Source: Floccularia luteovirens
Lineage: Eukaryota; Basidiomycota; Agaricomycetes; Agaricales; Squamanitaceae
Length of the DNA stretch: 64,000 nucleotides
Assembly (NCBI GenBank): GCA_009739215.1
Contig: VSJF01000008.1
Span: forward strand, 1,426,001 to 1,490,000
Direction: 5' to 3'
This document shows positions 24,067 to 34,772 of this stretch, in pieces (positions within the stretch are counted from its first letter, which is position 1; every line of letters starts with the position of its first letter). The notes under the pieces were generated by a model, which saw only the letters and a list, made by a program, of their open reading frames with translations, did no database searches and was not told where the DNA came from. Both the position numbers and the translations under genes were made by a program.

Positions 24067-25819
24067 ATGACTCCAGTGAAAATAGATTCGATGTGAGAAA
24101 CGTATTATCTTCTATGGACACTGTAGTTAGCTGACAGCGAACCAATATAAGATTTAGCTCCATGTTCATTGGTATGTACTCTGCCAGTGCCATGGGTAAT
24201 CATGAGATATATTGTTGACAATACATACTTGCAGGCACATATTTGAATGCGATCTTATATGGGGTGCGTCTGCACAGATCTCTATTCTGTCTATATTATT
24301 AACTTTTGGATAGGTCCTCATCGTTCAAGTCCGTTAAATGTGATTTTTAGCATTGTATTAACAATTTGCTGATGGATTTCCCTTAGGTGCTTATCTACTT
24401 CCAAACATACAAAAAGTGCGCCTTTTCTGGTCATTTCAATGATATACTCTGATATCAGGATTAGAGATTTACTATGGATCCGTCTGTTTGTGAGTTTTTT
24501 GATAATTTTAACAGAAGTGGTATTATAATTATCAAGGTCTTGTATCTCTTTTTCGCTGAAACATTGAATACGGGGATGGATATTGGAATGATGTATGAGC
24601 CACTGATTCTGAAATACGGTTCGTAATTGAATACATTACAAGTCTGCACAAAACAGAACTAAGCTTGCTAACTTGAATAGACACCCCGGCTGCGATAACA
24701 TTCTTCCCCCTCAGTAAGTGCGCTATAAGTCTAAAACCGACTCGGCCTCCCTGACTAACTTTTATAGTGCTAGCAGCTGGTAAGATCCATGAGGCCACTA
24801 TTTGTGATATTGACACTTAATTATGTATCATAAGATCCAATCATGACAGTTAGTTCTGGGAGGGTTGATCGACATGAACAAATTCTGACATATCCACCCC
24901 CTAGGTCGTTATTTCCACCCCAATTCAAATCTTTATGGCTTGGCGCATCAAGATTATCAGTAGGGCTACATGGCTGGCTGTTGTCATCTCTACATTTGCT
25001 TTCATCTCTTTCGGTATGCTTTCATAAATTTATTGTTCCCGTCTATTACTCACCAAAATGTCACAGGTGGTGGTATTTGGCTGACATACACTGTCACCGC
25101 AGTACGTCTATTTTCACGGGGGCGAGAGACAGATTGGCCTGCACTCGCATGGCTGCTTGCCACTGCGATCACAGATGTTATTATTACCATTTCGTTAACG
25201 GTTAGCTTGGTGAGTACCATCAGCAGCGTAGTCTTACCTCAATGATATAAATATAAGACTTTCTACAGTCCCGAAGGAAAACCGGGTTTTCTGGGACAGA
25301 TAATACTGTAAACAAGGTAACCTCTATTATTCATTCTTTTGTTGAGTATTTCTCAATACTTTCATAGATAATACGCCTAACAGTCCAAACCGGTCTGATT
25401 ACAACGATATTTGCTATCCTCGATGTTGTTTGTTTCCTTGCTATACATGTAAGTGGGACTTCTGAACTCTGGAGACTGCACTGATAACGGCTTTCAGAAA
25501 GCTAAAACGTAAGCAACAAATACTCGCACCTAACCTTGTAAACTGACTTGTTTTACCAAAAAAAAGTAACTTTGTTTGGGATTTCGCGCTATCAAAACTA
25601 TACACGAATGCATTGGTATCCACACTTAATGCTCGCGCGGGTTGGGGCAATCTTGTGAATGGGTCTGCAGAGGATAACATTCTTTTCTGTGAGACACTCC
25701 AACACCAGAGTATACTAGGGACATTTGGGTCTCGGTCTGATCCGCCGCCACTACCGCAACTTATCTTCCTACGCACGAAAAGCAGTGGAAACGGGTCTTT
25801 GGAAGGCGTAGAGCATTGA
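24067..25819 (+). CDS. DUF6534 integral membrane protein, copy A
   Basis: Member of the large agaricomycete DUF6534 family of seven-helix-like membrane proteins with no known function. A short first exon (MTPVKIDS) is followed by many small exons. Landmarks in order are GTYLNAILYGVLIVQVLIYF (helix 1), DLLWIRLF-VLYLFFAETLNT (helix 2 to 3), DIGMMYEPLILKY, VISTPIQIFMAWRIKIISRA, GGGIWLTYTVTAV, WLLATAITDVIITISLTVSL, SRRKTGFSGTDN and IIRLTVQTGLITTIFAILDV. It closes with NFVWDFALSKLYTNALVSTL and ARAGWGNLVN. The stop is the TGA at 25817-25819. All frames are compatible with GT..AG introns. It is duplicated with flanks as copy B (about 43.3-45.6 kb). Confidence 0.8.
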
Positions 25820-26640
25820 ATTTGCCGGTGGTATGGAAACATGTGGCCTCAGAATCATGGTTTACTTTTGGGAATGTTATTGATGAGCCATATCACGCTT
25901 CACGGGAAATTTGTTGCTTCGGAATTGAATATTGATGTCGTTTCTTCATTTCTGTGATGTTTGTTCTTATGTTATGTTGTACATGCTCCCCAAATTTCAC
26001 GTTTTATTGGACTAATATGGTATTGATATTAAGCTACGTCTGCCATTGGTGTGTTTGCTGCATTTTGGATGATTCTCCTTTCATAATTCCTGTTCATTTA
26101 CCAAACAGACTCAGTAGTATAACCCACAATAGCTGATGAGCTTTAGGCTAATTGGATGTTTAAAACAGATGTAGCGTAAAACTAGGGCTTTGTAAGCCAT
26201 CGAAGGTCCTTCTTTCCTTCGTACGAGGTCCGTGCGTTAAGAGCAATAAAAGAGAAGCAACTAGGAAAGACCTAACTAACTCTGTTCTTCTCTTTCTCCC
26301 CTCCTGTAGCGTTTGCGCTTTCCAGGTCACAGCTATGCCCATATGGAGACATAGTGCCCTATCGGATAAGTATTTCCTTTAATCCTGTGTGTCTCAGATA
26401 GCGGAAAGGTTTTGTATTCACTCGACTGATAGCATTCATTTGCTATGACCACAGCGAGTATTACGCTATCAGTATTTTCTAGTATATAAGTAGCTACTGG
26501 CCTGTAGTTTAGTTAGTCTTTCGCAAACACCGTTTAGAGTTGGCCAGTTCACCCAGCCTGAACACGCGTGAGATTCTACTGTGAAAATCTATATTCTCAC
26601 ACCTCCTCGCGTCCTGAAAAAAAAAAAGCCAACGACAAAA
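25820..26640. other. Spacer with ABCC fragment
   Basis: After the DUF6534-A stop the homology with copy B continues to about 25980. A roughly 120-bp ABCC-derived piece follows (26014-26135, annotated). The interval 26140-26640 has a pyrimidine-rich stretch and a TATA-like box (tatataag at about 26483) upstream of the Crinkler-like remnant. Confidence 0.5.
26014..26135 (+). pseudogene. Fragment of ABCC transporter NBD2 region
   Basis: Matches 40935-41050 of the ABCC gene: intron end (tattgatatcaag versus tattgatattaag), the tiny exon encoding the A-T-S-A-I after Walker B (agctacctctgccattg versus agctacgtctgccattg), the following intron, and the start of the next exon. Only about 120 bp are present, without the rest of the nucleotide-binding domain, so it is a stray duplicated or rearranged piece. 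Confidence 0.7.
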
Positions 26641-29600
26641 TGAACAACAGCACCAGAGATACAAAGGATAGCGACTGGACTTCCTCCTAAGCGCGAAATG
26701 CCAGAGCCTCCAGCAGTTGAAACACTATTAGCCGAATTTCCACAGCGGATGTGCGGGACAGATGTCTCTTGCTAGACGACTTTACGACATCTTTGCACTG
26801 GTCTTTGAGAATCCAGAATGGGCCGCTCGGCTCGACCTGTAGTGAATTAGAGTGCTGTGAAACAGCCACCAAGGCTAATACTCCTGAATCTACTGAGCTG
26901 GTTAATTGCATCGAAAATATGTACATCCACTGGCGATTGGGCACCGCCGTTGATGAGCGCTGAGCATCCATCCCGTAAAGAGGTTCCCAGGCTAACCAAA
27001 CATGGTCAGTTCCGCTGGAGAACCGATACCTTGAAACCAAAAATGAGATTGAAGCGCAGAGTGCGTGAAACTTATATACGAACACATATTTACCTGTACT
27101 TATTATTTGTAACACTGATAGGGAAAGGGGATGTCTTTGCATTTTCGCTTGATGTTACTCTGAGCATATTTTGATAGCCGCCCAACGGCGCCTGGCTCAC
27201 AGAGTTCGTAGGATCAAGCCACAAGGATTTACTCACCAGGCTGGTGAATATAGAGAACTGACAAGGAAAAATCACCCGCTGGATACCATTACATCCTTCC
27301 TATCTTACAAAGTTCTGGCATGTGCAAGTCGAGAACAAGTCGACTGAGCTTGCCAAAGTTGTCTTTACAATACCAATATGTCTCCAGCAGGAAAAGAAGG
27401 ATGGCAGGAGGTCCTGTATATTTCATCCTTCATCATTCTGAGTGATCTAAATGGTTCAGCAGGATTTCCCGATACCGATAAACCCCTTGTTGAGGCTTTT
27501 TTAAGATCGAAAGAATATAACGATGAGGTTACCCCCAAGTATCTAAGCAGTTACTATCTTGACCTGCTATTTTCGAAGTCATCAGTAAGGAGCTGAAAGA
27601 GCACAGGGCTACAGTCACCACTTGAATGGTACGGAACGATTAGGTTCAGTTTCAAGCTCGGAAGGCGTGTATATGCGGGACCAAATCTACAGCCTTGCAT
27701 ACGAGAAGTATCAAGCATCCTCTAAAGCGGTAAGCTGGATAATTAAAATAAGGATAGACCTGACTTTACACAATTTAGCCGTCTACATTACTGGAATTGT
27801 ACAATGCCTGCGAAAAGATGCGACAGGCTTTATGTGTCCTTTCACAATACTTACCTGATTGCACAGAAGCTCGAGGCTCCAAGCTGAAACTAATCATCTA
27901 CGTGGACGAATCCCAGAATTTGACCTCGATAAAGCTCACAGGTGACAGCAAAAAGCGGACAATGCTCGATTTTCTTGCGTACGCTATTGATGAATGCAAG
28001 GACTACGGTCTCCTCGGAATTTTTCTCTCAACTGTCCCTACCTTTGTCCCTCATCCGGAACCAAGAAGTCTCCCCTCAAGCGCTCGGGACTTTGAAGTTG
28101 GTTTTGATATTGGCCCTACCCCATTTGTCCCGTCAAACTACGATACCTGGAGAAAGGACAATCCTATCATAAGAGAATCAGAAATGACGTTATTCGATGT
28201 CTGCACGATGGCATTTTTGGCCCGTTTCGGGTGCCCATTGTGAGTCAAAATTCTCCATTCTGGTGAACAGTATTCATATATGCAATATACAGGTGGTGGA
28301 CGAGAATCACAGACCCGCAAACTGGCTAGATTGATCGCCATATGGTCGAAGGACTGCGTCTTTTTGCTGCTGTAAAGCTTTCTGGGTTTGATGGTGGATC
28401 ATTTACTCAAGGAAGAACCGACCATGCAGAATTTGCCATTCTCAGCGTATGACTGTCACTGGAACTCGATCCTTTATATAGCTTATCCAAGCAACTCGAA
28501 AAAAGTCTAGTTGCCAACCATATTCGTATTGTGTACCACGTCCCTCGGCATAAGGAATTTATGTGGTCTGGTTACTCGTCGGAACCTGTTCTAGCTGAGG
28601 CTGCAGCAAACCTGTGGAATAATCGTTTGGCTACGTTTGACTCTTTTGACCCATTGGCATCGCTAGTAAAAGTTGCTGAAAATGGCTTGTTAGCAGAAAG
28701 TGATCACAACAAACTCATCGCTCGATTTATTCTACTTCGTGCACAACATATTGCATTGTCTCAGTCTCCATCCATGCAGATGATAGAGGGCCATCCAATC
28801 GATATAACTGCTCCATACAGTTGTCCAGTTCTTCTTTGGGAATTCCTCGAATCTCTTTTCGGCTCTCAACAACTACAGGAGCTCTCCTTGAAGAAAGCCA
28901 GAAATTGAAAAGGCGGTATGACACTGAGGAAGGCTTGTGAAAATAAATATGTGCGCTTTACACATTTTGCTTGTGCAGGTGACTCTTCTGTACTCTCGAC
29001 GGCTGCTGGATGGAAAGCATTTGCTTGAGCGAATGCCTGGCAATGTAACAACCACCAATCTAGTGTGGATATCGTGATTCCAGTCTTTATGGTTATTGAT
29101 GGCTGCTTTAACTTGAACCGGAAGTCTATAACCTTCATTGTAGTCCAGGTTACGGATGGGGAAAGATGTAAAGCTGCCTATTTATCTGCCGAAACGCTGG
29201 GGTTGTTTGAGGGTATCAACACGAGTCCTGAAATTCCGTACTTTGTCTTCATCTTCAACTTCTCGTCTAAAATTGTATCTCGACCTTTCATTGGTACCGC
29301 TTCTCCTGGAAATGTTAAGGCCCGAATGCAAGAACTGGATCCCGATGAGGACGATTCACAAGTTGCTGGTCAGCCTTGTTACTGGCTTGAAATTACGGGA
29401 TGCTCATCCAATGCCTTCAACTCGGAGATCGTACCGGAGGGCTCAAAGGCACTAGACACCATTCTGGGAATATATTTCCACGGAAGAACTATGGCAGCTA
29501 TCGAAAACTCAATCATTATTGCAGGAGAGGCATCCTTCGGTTGGGCAAGGGACGAAGAGACATGGGGTGTTCCAGGTACGATGGATAATGCAGAGGACTT

Positions 29601-29687
29601 GCGGGAAGGGCGTGGTTGTTGTGGAGTACGATTAAGACACTGTCCAATTACTTGTATTGTTATAAATGTCATGACTGTCATCTTATA
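26641..29687 (+). pseudogene. Decayed Crinkler-like P-loop NTPase / nuclease protein
   Basis: A chain of open stretches in changing frames: PPKREMPEPPAVETLL (about 26680), LYDIFALVFENPEWAARLD then a stop (about 26770-26840), KEGWQEVLYI (27395), then the longest piece 27797-28243. That piece has a Walker-B-like strand KLIIYVDESQNLTSI and FDIGPTPFVPSNYDTW. An in-frame TAG at about 28331 follows, then ELDPLYSLSKQLEKSLVANH, GCFNLNRKSITFIVVQV (about 29100-29150) and a C-terminal tail. The order (N-terminal region, NTPase strand with DE, then a strand resembling the I-x-Q-x-K site of restriction-like nucleases, here Thr in place of Lys) fits my recollection of Crinkler/CR-type effector proteins in Basidiomycota. 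That assignment is inference. Several stops and frame changes mean it is not translatable as it stands. Confidence 0.4.
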
Positions 29688-29759
29688 AAATGTCGTTCAG
29701 ACAGCCAGATGGATTGTCCAACTTGTTAAGGTGTGTTCTATTTAATGGTTGGCGTAAAA

Positions 29760-30481
29760 AAACGGTGGTAAATGTTTGGATCTTGCACTAGAATGACGTT
29801 GATGTACAAGATATATGCTGGGACTCTCTCGGAGTTTTCGGTATACGTAAGATGGTGAGTTACGGCCTGACAGAAAAAATTGAAGTTTCCTGGATATACC
29901 TGACCTTTACATGCCCAGCATCGTCAAGGGCAGTTTGCGCATTCATTAGATGGTTCTGATGCAGGTGAATTTGTGGAATTTCGTACGCACATACACATAC
30001 ATACCGAATTTCCCTTGACGCGTTAACTCACAACGTTCAGTCTTCCGCTCTATACGTTGCGAGAATTGAATATGAAGCATCCCATGAACCAGTTGACTGA
30101 TACGTTGGTTGGAACAGGAAGGTCTATTCATTCATCTATTTCATTGTTGCTGCATTCTTACGGCTAGATTATGAAGGTGTTTGACAAGGATATTTGCTCA
30201 AAATGGAAGGAAGAGGCACTTGGAACAAAGGGAATAGACATGACAGAGAAGATGGTGGACTTCTGCTTTGAAGAACTACGATAACCTTTCGAAGAAAACG
30301 GATTCGTCGTAGCTTTCAATGCAGATGTTGTGAAATGCGACTCAATAATCCCGGATAGTCTGCGCGAGGAACTCATCGCTGCTGCTGCGTCTTTAGAAAA
30401 CATCCCTGTGCATTTGTAAGATTGGCACCCAGGATCAATTGATATGATCCTCGATCTTGTTCATCCATCGCTTTTTCCATT
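29760..30481 (+). pseudogene. DUF4246 gene fragment, copy 1 (5' half)
   Basis: Copy of roughly 46510-47303 of the longer DUF4246 gene, including its upstream sequence (cggagttttcggtatac is shared). It contains exon 1 (KFPGYT then TGA), exon 2, and exon 3 with DKDICSKWKEEALGTKGIDM, MVDFCFEELR. Stops are present where the long copy has sense codons: TAA after ELR at about 30282 and TAA in place of CAA at about 30417. The homology ends abruptly near 30481, where ABCC intron sequence begins. It is a pseudogene. Confidence 0.8.
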
Positions 30482-31200
30482 TGGTTCACTTATTTCAATC
30501 AATACAAACTAAGATATTTTATTTCATCAGGACACCAAGTCTGATGCTTCCATTCATTGCTGCCTGTGCTTCGGACACTATTTTGCTATTAGACATACTC
30601 CAGTGCCAACTCTCAAGACAAAACAGCTCAAGAGAAGATACGCAACGAAAGGAAGTCGTACAAGGTCTTGCTAAGTGCCGTGGAGGTTTCAAAATAACTT
30701 TATACTTGATTCTAAGAGCATTCGGATATCTTGCATTATTATGCTTGACAGCTTGGCAGATATTTTCTCGCTATACAATCCGAAATGATGTAGTATCTAC
30801 CGAAGTTCTGATGTGGATCATTTATGTGAGTATTCAGGGTGCTTGATTTCTTTCAACCTACTAGTAACTTCATTAGATTTATTTCACTCTCCTTGCTGTG
30901 ACGACAATCTAGAGCGTTGAATACGGGAAAACCAGTGCTCATCATCTCAACCTCTTACTTTTCATAACCTTTTCTGTGTACGTCGTATGAGACCTATGGT
31001 CATTAGCCACGACAACAACATACCCTGCCGACCTGGACGACCCAACACTTTGGGCCAAGTTATCTATTTTGTTTGCAACATTCGTCATTATTTCTCTTAT
31101 TCCCCCAAGAGAATACAATCCTATTGTCGAAGTAAGCAGCTCATAATACATGTGTCCAAATCTCTGATTTCAGTTATAGAATCCTGAAGACCCCTGTGGC
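30482..31200 (+). pseudogene. ABCC transporter N-terminal (TMD0) fragment
   Basis: Duplicate of about 34841-35560 of the ABCC gene, starting inside its first intron. It contains TPSLMLPFIAACASDTILLL, SSREDTQRKEVVQGLAK, FGYLALLCLTAWQIF and then RHYFSYSPK-type sequence in mixed frames. Relative to the main copy it lacks KKF and carries a stop after about 30846. No transmembrane core or nucleotide-binding domain follows, so it cannot make a transporter. Confidence 0.8.
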
Positions 31201-31471
31201 AACTGAAACATGATCCTCTAAATCAGTGAGTGCTGCCGCCTTGAAGAGAAATTTCAGGGTTTATCGAGGGTCAAGACAGTACTTCTGATCATAGTTGTAT
31301 CATCTTTTATTGCTAGCATATGTAATATTCCATTTATTATATTGTAACTGCTGTCTTTGCTCGATAACCCTAAAGTTCTCCTTTCTTCATGGTAATGTCA
31401 GATGATTACTTTGTGGCTGACTTCAACAGTTTCTAGGACCAGGCCTGTCTCAAACACCCTCAAGACGAAAA

Positions 31472-32547
31472 ATGGCCTCGAAATTAAATGCAGCAATTTC
31501 TTTACTTCTCCACCCATTGCTCCGTCTCTTACATATGTCTACACCTGCCTCAGGTATTGAGTTCCCCACTCACAACAATGGTGAATCCCTCGCATCATAT
31601 ATTTTTCTGTTACAACAGTACAAGAGCCGACAACAAATGACAGCTGCACGTGTCATGGCCATTCATCTTATCAAGGATACCGAAACCTTCTCACAACATG
31701 AGTATGTTGTTGCCACTGTCCAAGACAGCCATGGTCATACTGGTTACCTTGCATTTGAGAGGTATGGAGGTGATCATGAATCTGCCCCACCATGTAACGC
31801 ACCATCCCAACAAATCTCAACTTCACCTTGTAAAACACCATTATCATATACTTCGACCTCACCTTCTCCAAGTCTCAAAGGACAACAACCATGTGACATA
31901 GTCAAAAGACAGGACACTTTATTTCGCAAAATAGGAGATTAAATAGTTGCATGCATGAAATTTCCAGTAGATTGCAAAATCCGGGTTTATCATATTGCTC
32001 TTCTAGCTGAAGCCGCTCACAACAGTCAACAACGCTATCAACTACTATCCACAAATTGTTACTGGTTTGCAGGTTTGCAGGTTTCCTGCTACATTTGGTG
32101 AAAGAAGAGTTCCGAATTGAAATAGACTTAGTAAGCGAACTTTCTTTCATGCCAAACTATCATCAAGACCTCGAATGACAAACTATTTCTGGAAGCTGCA
32201 CCATTGGCACTGGAGAAATACAAAGCACAAGCACAAGCTTTTGAAGAAACAGTATGTATTTTGTTTTACTATTACTTACCCATCTCCATACTAACCTAAC
32301 TTCAGATTGTAGCTGGATCAGAATCTTGGTTTCAAGAGGCAGAAATCCGAACTCAAGAGGCAGAACTTCGGGCTCAAGAAGCAGAATCTCAGGCTCAAGA
32401 GGCGCAATCTCAGGTGCAAGAGGTGCAATCTCAGATGCAAGAGGCAGAACTACAAACTCAACTCCAAGCTCAAAAGGCAGAAATTCAGGCTTGAGAGCTT
32501 CAAGAGGCAAAGGACCTGATCAAGCAACTCCTTGGTCGTATAGAATA
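31472..32547 (+). pseudogene. H...NCYW coiled-coil family protein, copy 1 (disrupted)
   Basis: Paralogue of the gene at 61359. Landmarks are LLHPLLRLLHMSTPASGIEF, HTGYLAFERYGG (about 31740-31770), SPSPSLKGQQPCD, then TNCYWFAG (about 32050-32075). A coiled-coil tail of seven-residue repeats (QEAEIRT, QEAELRA, QEAESQA ...) is encoded by 21-bp repeats at 32333-32490. Three lesions are seen: an in-frame TAA after RKIGD (about 31940), an 8-bp tandem duplication TTTGCAGG (32066-32073 and 32074-32081) that shifts the frame inside WFAGFLL, and a TGA in the tail (about 32492). Introns near 32131 and 32251 have good GT..AG ends. Function unknown; probably a recent pseudogene. Confidence 0.7.
32333..32490 (+). 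repeat. 21-bp coding minisatellite (heptad repeats)
   Basis: About seven units of 21 bp, each starting caagaggcag/caagaagcag, encoding Q-E-A-E-x-x-A/T heptads. The regular 7-residue period with alternating charged and small residues predicts a coiled coil. One unit is irregular (an extra 6 bases, CAACTC). Confidence 0.8.
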
Positions 32548-32961
32548 GCCTACTTTGTTATTGTTGTAGAGCATCACTCAAGTCTTCCATAATGTAGAAC
32601 CTGTTGCGTAAATATCAATTTGAACATTTTGTCTTTTATTTCATGATTTCAAATATCAGATGTAACTTGTGCAACTGTAGATAGTGTTCAGTATGGGTAC
32701 AATTATAGGTACAAATTTCTGGACCTGTCGAAAACCTGTACCTGTGGCATATGTATTACTTAGTTTCACAGTTATGAGACGTACTGTATAGTAATCACAA
32801 GGGAGCAGGAATATGAAAGAAGATAAAACAATAAAAATCCACTATTCTACAAGACAAGTTATTTCTACTGTAGTTGAAAGAACTTCTGTTCACAAAGATC
32901 TACAAAATGAGATAAGTTTATCTATGGATCTTTGAAAGATTCTTCCAGGCTTAGGGCCCTC

Positions 32962-33525
32962 GATCCTTGGGTCCGTCGATTGGATAGCTAGTAATGTAGG
33001 CTTGGAGATAACTTTAATCAGAATTACATATCAGAGCCCTCAATTAAACTCTTTGTTGAGATGTTCATGCAGTGATAAGACCAACAAAGTCAATTGTAAC
33101 ATGTAGACATAGTAACATATGGCCGTAGTTGGGAAGCGTTTAGTCTTCCATCCAGATTATAAACGCACAGATCGCACGCTCTATGTTAGATGCAAAAAGA
33201 CCCCAGCCAAACAGAGGTTTCGCAGTGCATTTAGAGCAAAGTTGGTGGTGAAAGGAATCGCAGGATCGTCATGAGTCTCTACGATGGAAAAGAACATACT
33301 AAAGCAGGAAAAGTTTTGCCTATGTGGGATAGACGTATTCAGGAATTTCCTTTGACGAACACACGACATCAGGAAAAGTCTCGCCTAGGTGGGGATCTAT
33401 AGGTCGTTTCTGGGATTTCCTTTGACGAAATAGAGAAGTAACGAAAACGTTCAGAAGATGAGAACGACAGGGTCGAAGGTTGAACATTGAGAGCTGGAAC
33501 TCAGTGAGGGTTTTGGGCTTCCAAA
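32962..33525 (+). repeat. Dispersed non-coding block R, copy 2
   Basis: Second copy of the block at 22577-23140. This copy has an internal tandem duplication around 33300-33440: aggaaaagt...gcctat/ctaggtggg and ttcctttgacgaa each occur twice. No reading frame is conserved between the copies. Confidence 0.8.
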
Positions 33526-34069
33526 TCTAGCTAACTTGCGAACCACGACGTTCCCAACCTTCTTAGGATCAAACGTTGCCAAAACCACAGCCCTACAACA
33601 TCCTGTACTCAATAGAATACTCCTTGATTTAATTACTGGCCTCGTTCTTCTGCATAAGGTTTAAGGTACTCACGACATCAGTAAATCACGGGAGATCTGA
33701 TTTGGCCTTTTATGACTCACCAGTCGTTACCAGATTATCATTACATCATATCTGCTCATGAGCCGATCTGAGTAGCCACCCTTATTTGAGAAGTTGTTTA
33801 GTGCAAATAATATTTTTTGGGATTGTCAAGGTCAGTCTGAGATTTTAAAAGACTAGCTAGGTGACATACCATATCTTTGTCTTCTCACAAGGCCATATTT
33901 ACCATGTGAGATGGTCTGATCAAGTGGGCTTGGTTAAATCTTGGGATAGATTTCGCTATCCACATTACATAAGCAATACTGCTTAATCATCACGAAACAC
34001 GGCTTACACCAATTGAGAATTACAGAGATTTCCTCCACATATAAAGTGTAGCTTCAAAATTTTGTAGGT

Positions 34070-34150
34070 GTAGATAGACTAATGGTTAGATCACTAACTC
34101 AGAATAGTAGTAATTACCATTAGGTCGAGAGTTCAATTCCTAGCAATGTC
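34070..34150 (+). other. tRNA-like sequence / possible SINE head
   Basis: An A-box-like TAGACTAATGG (34075-34085) and a B-box-like GAGTTCAATTCC (34129-34140) are spaced as in tRNA genes. However the expected acceptor and T-arm stems do not pair well, so it is not a functional tRNA. It could be a degenerate tRNA or the Pol III promoter of a SINE whose body would be the A/T-rich sequence to about 34290. Confidence 0.3.
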
Positions 34151-34772
34151 ATATTTGAAGTAAGAGACTCCAAAGCAATAAGTTAAGTGACCGGAAATCC
34201 AGATAAGCATAAGTAATTGATAAAAGTAATAAATAAGTCATATATAAGTAATAAGCAAAATGAAATTGAGAAAACAGGATAACAATTCTTTTTAATTTTT
34301 TTAACCAAATACTTACAATCTCGTGAGCTGGCCAAGGGTCTGGTTCAACTTACGCGATTTTGTGATGAGGAATCGTGAGTTGATGTGATTTAAGTCATAA
34401 TATTTTGGTGATATCACACTGCTGGTGATGGATTGTGGTGCATTTTTTCGCTCATAACGCAATACCATTTCTCCCGCATTTTACTGATGGAGTTACGTCA
34501 GGAACGCGCCCACCGTCCAGGGTCTCCTTCGTGAATACACACTATGAATGGCGAAACACGAGAGTCTATATACAGGACTCTGAATAGCTTTATTAACTTA
34601 CACAAATAGTTATCCATATCCAGAAAGCCCGACGATAATCTCGCATGCTAAAATGGGAGTCCGAGCAAACCCTAATGGCAGTATTACAGATAGCTCCAAA
34701 ACATGACCAACCTAAATGCTCAAAATAAAAACCAGCATGTGGGCTACCAGTTACACCCCTCGGTCGACTGCG

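Larger units (their letters stand above)
32548..34772. other. Intergenic with duplicated block and tRNA-like sequence
   Basis: Contains block R copy 2 (32962-33525) and a tRNA-like sequence near 34070. The interval 33530-34060 shows nothing. 34190-34300 is A/T-rich with repeated aagtaat motifs. 34310-34770 shows no coding signal until the ABCC first exon. Confidence 0.5.

Noticed and set aside
26014..26135. Independent short membrane-protein gene (25954-26136 frame)
   Set aside because: The sequence is an ABCC intron/exon fragment, so the open frame is accidental.
22577..33525. Block R as long terminal repeats of a retroelement
   Set aside because: The interval contains ordinary DUF6534 and other genes and no gag/pol; there are no TG..CA ends or primer-binding site.
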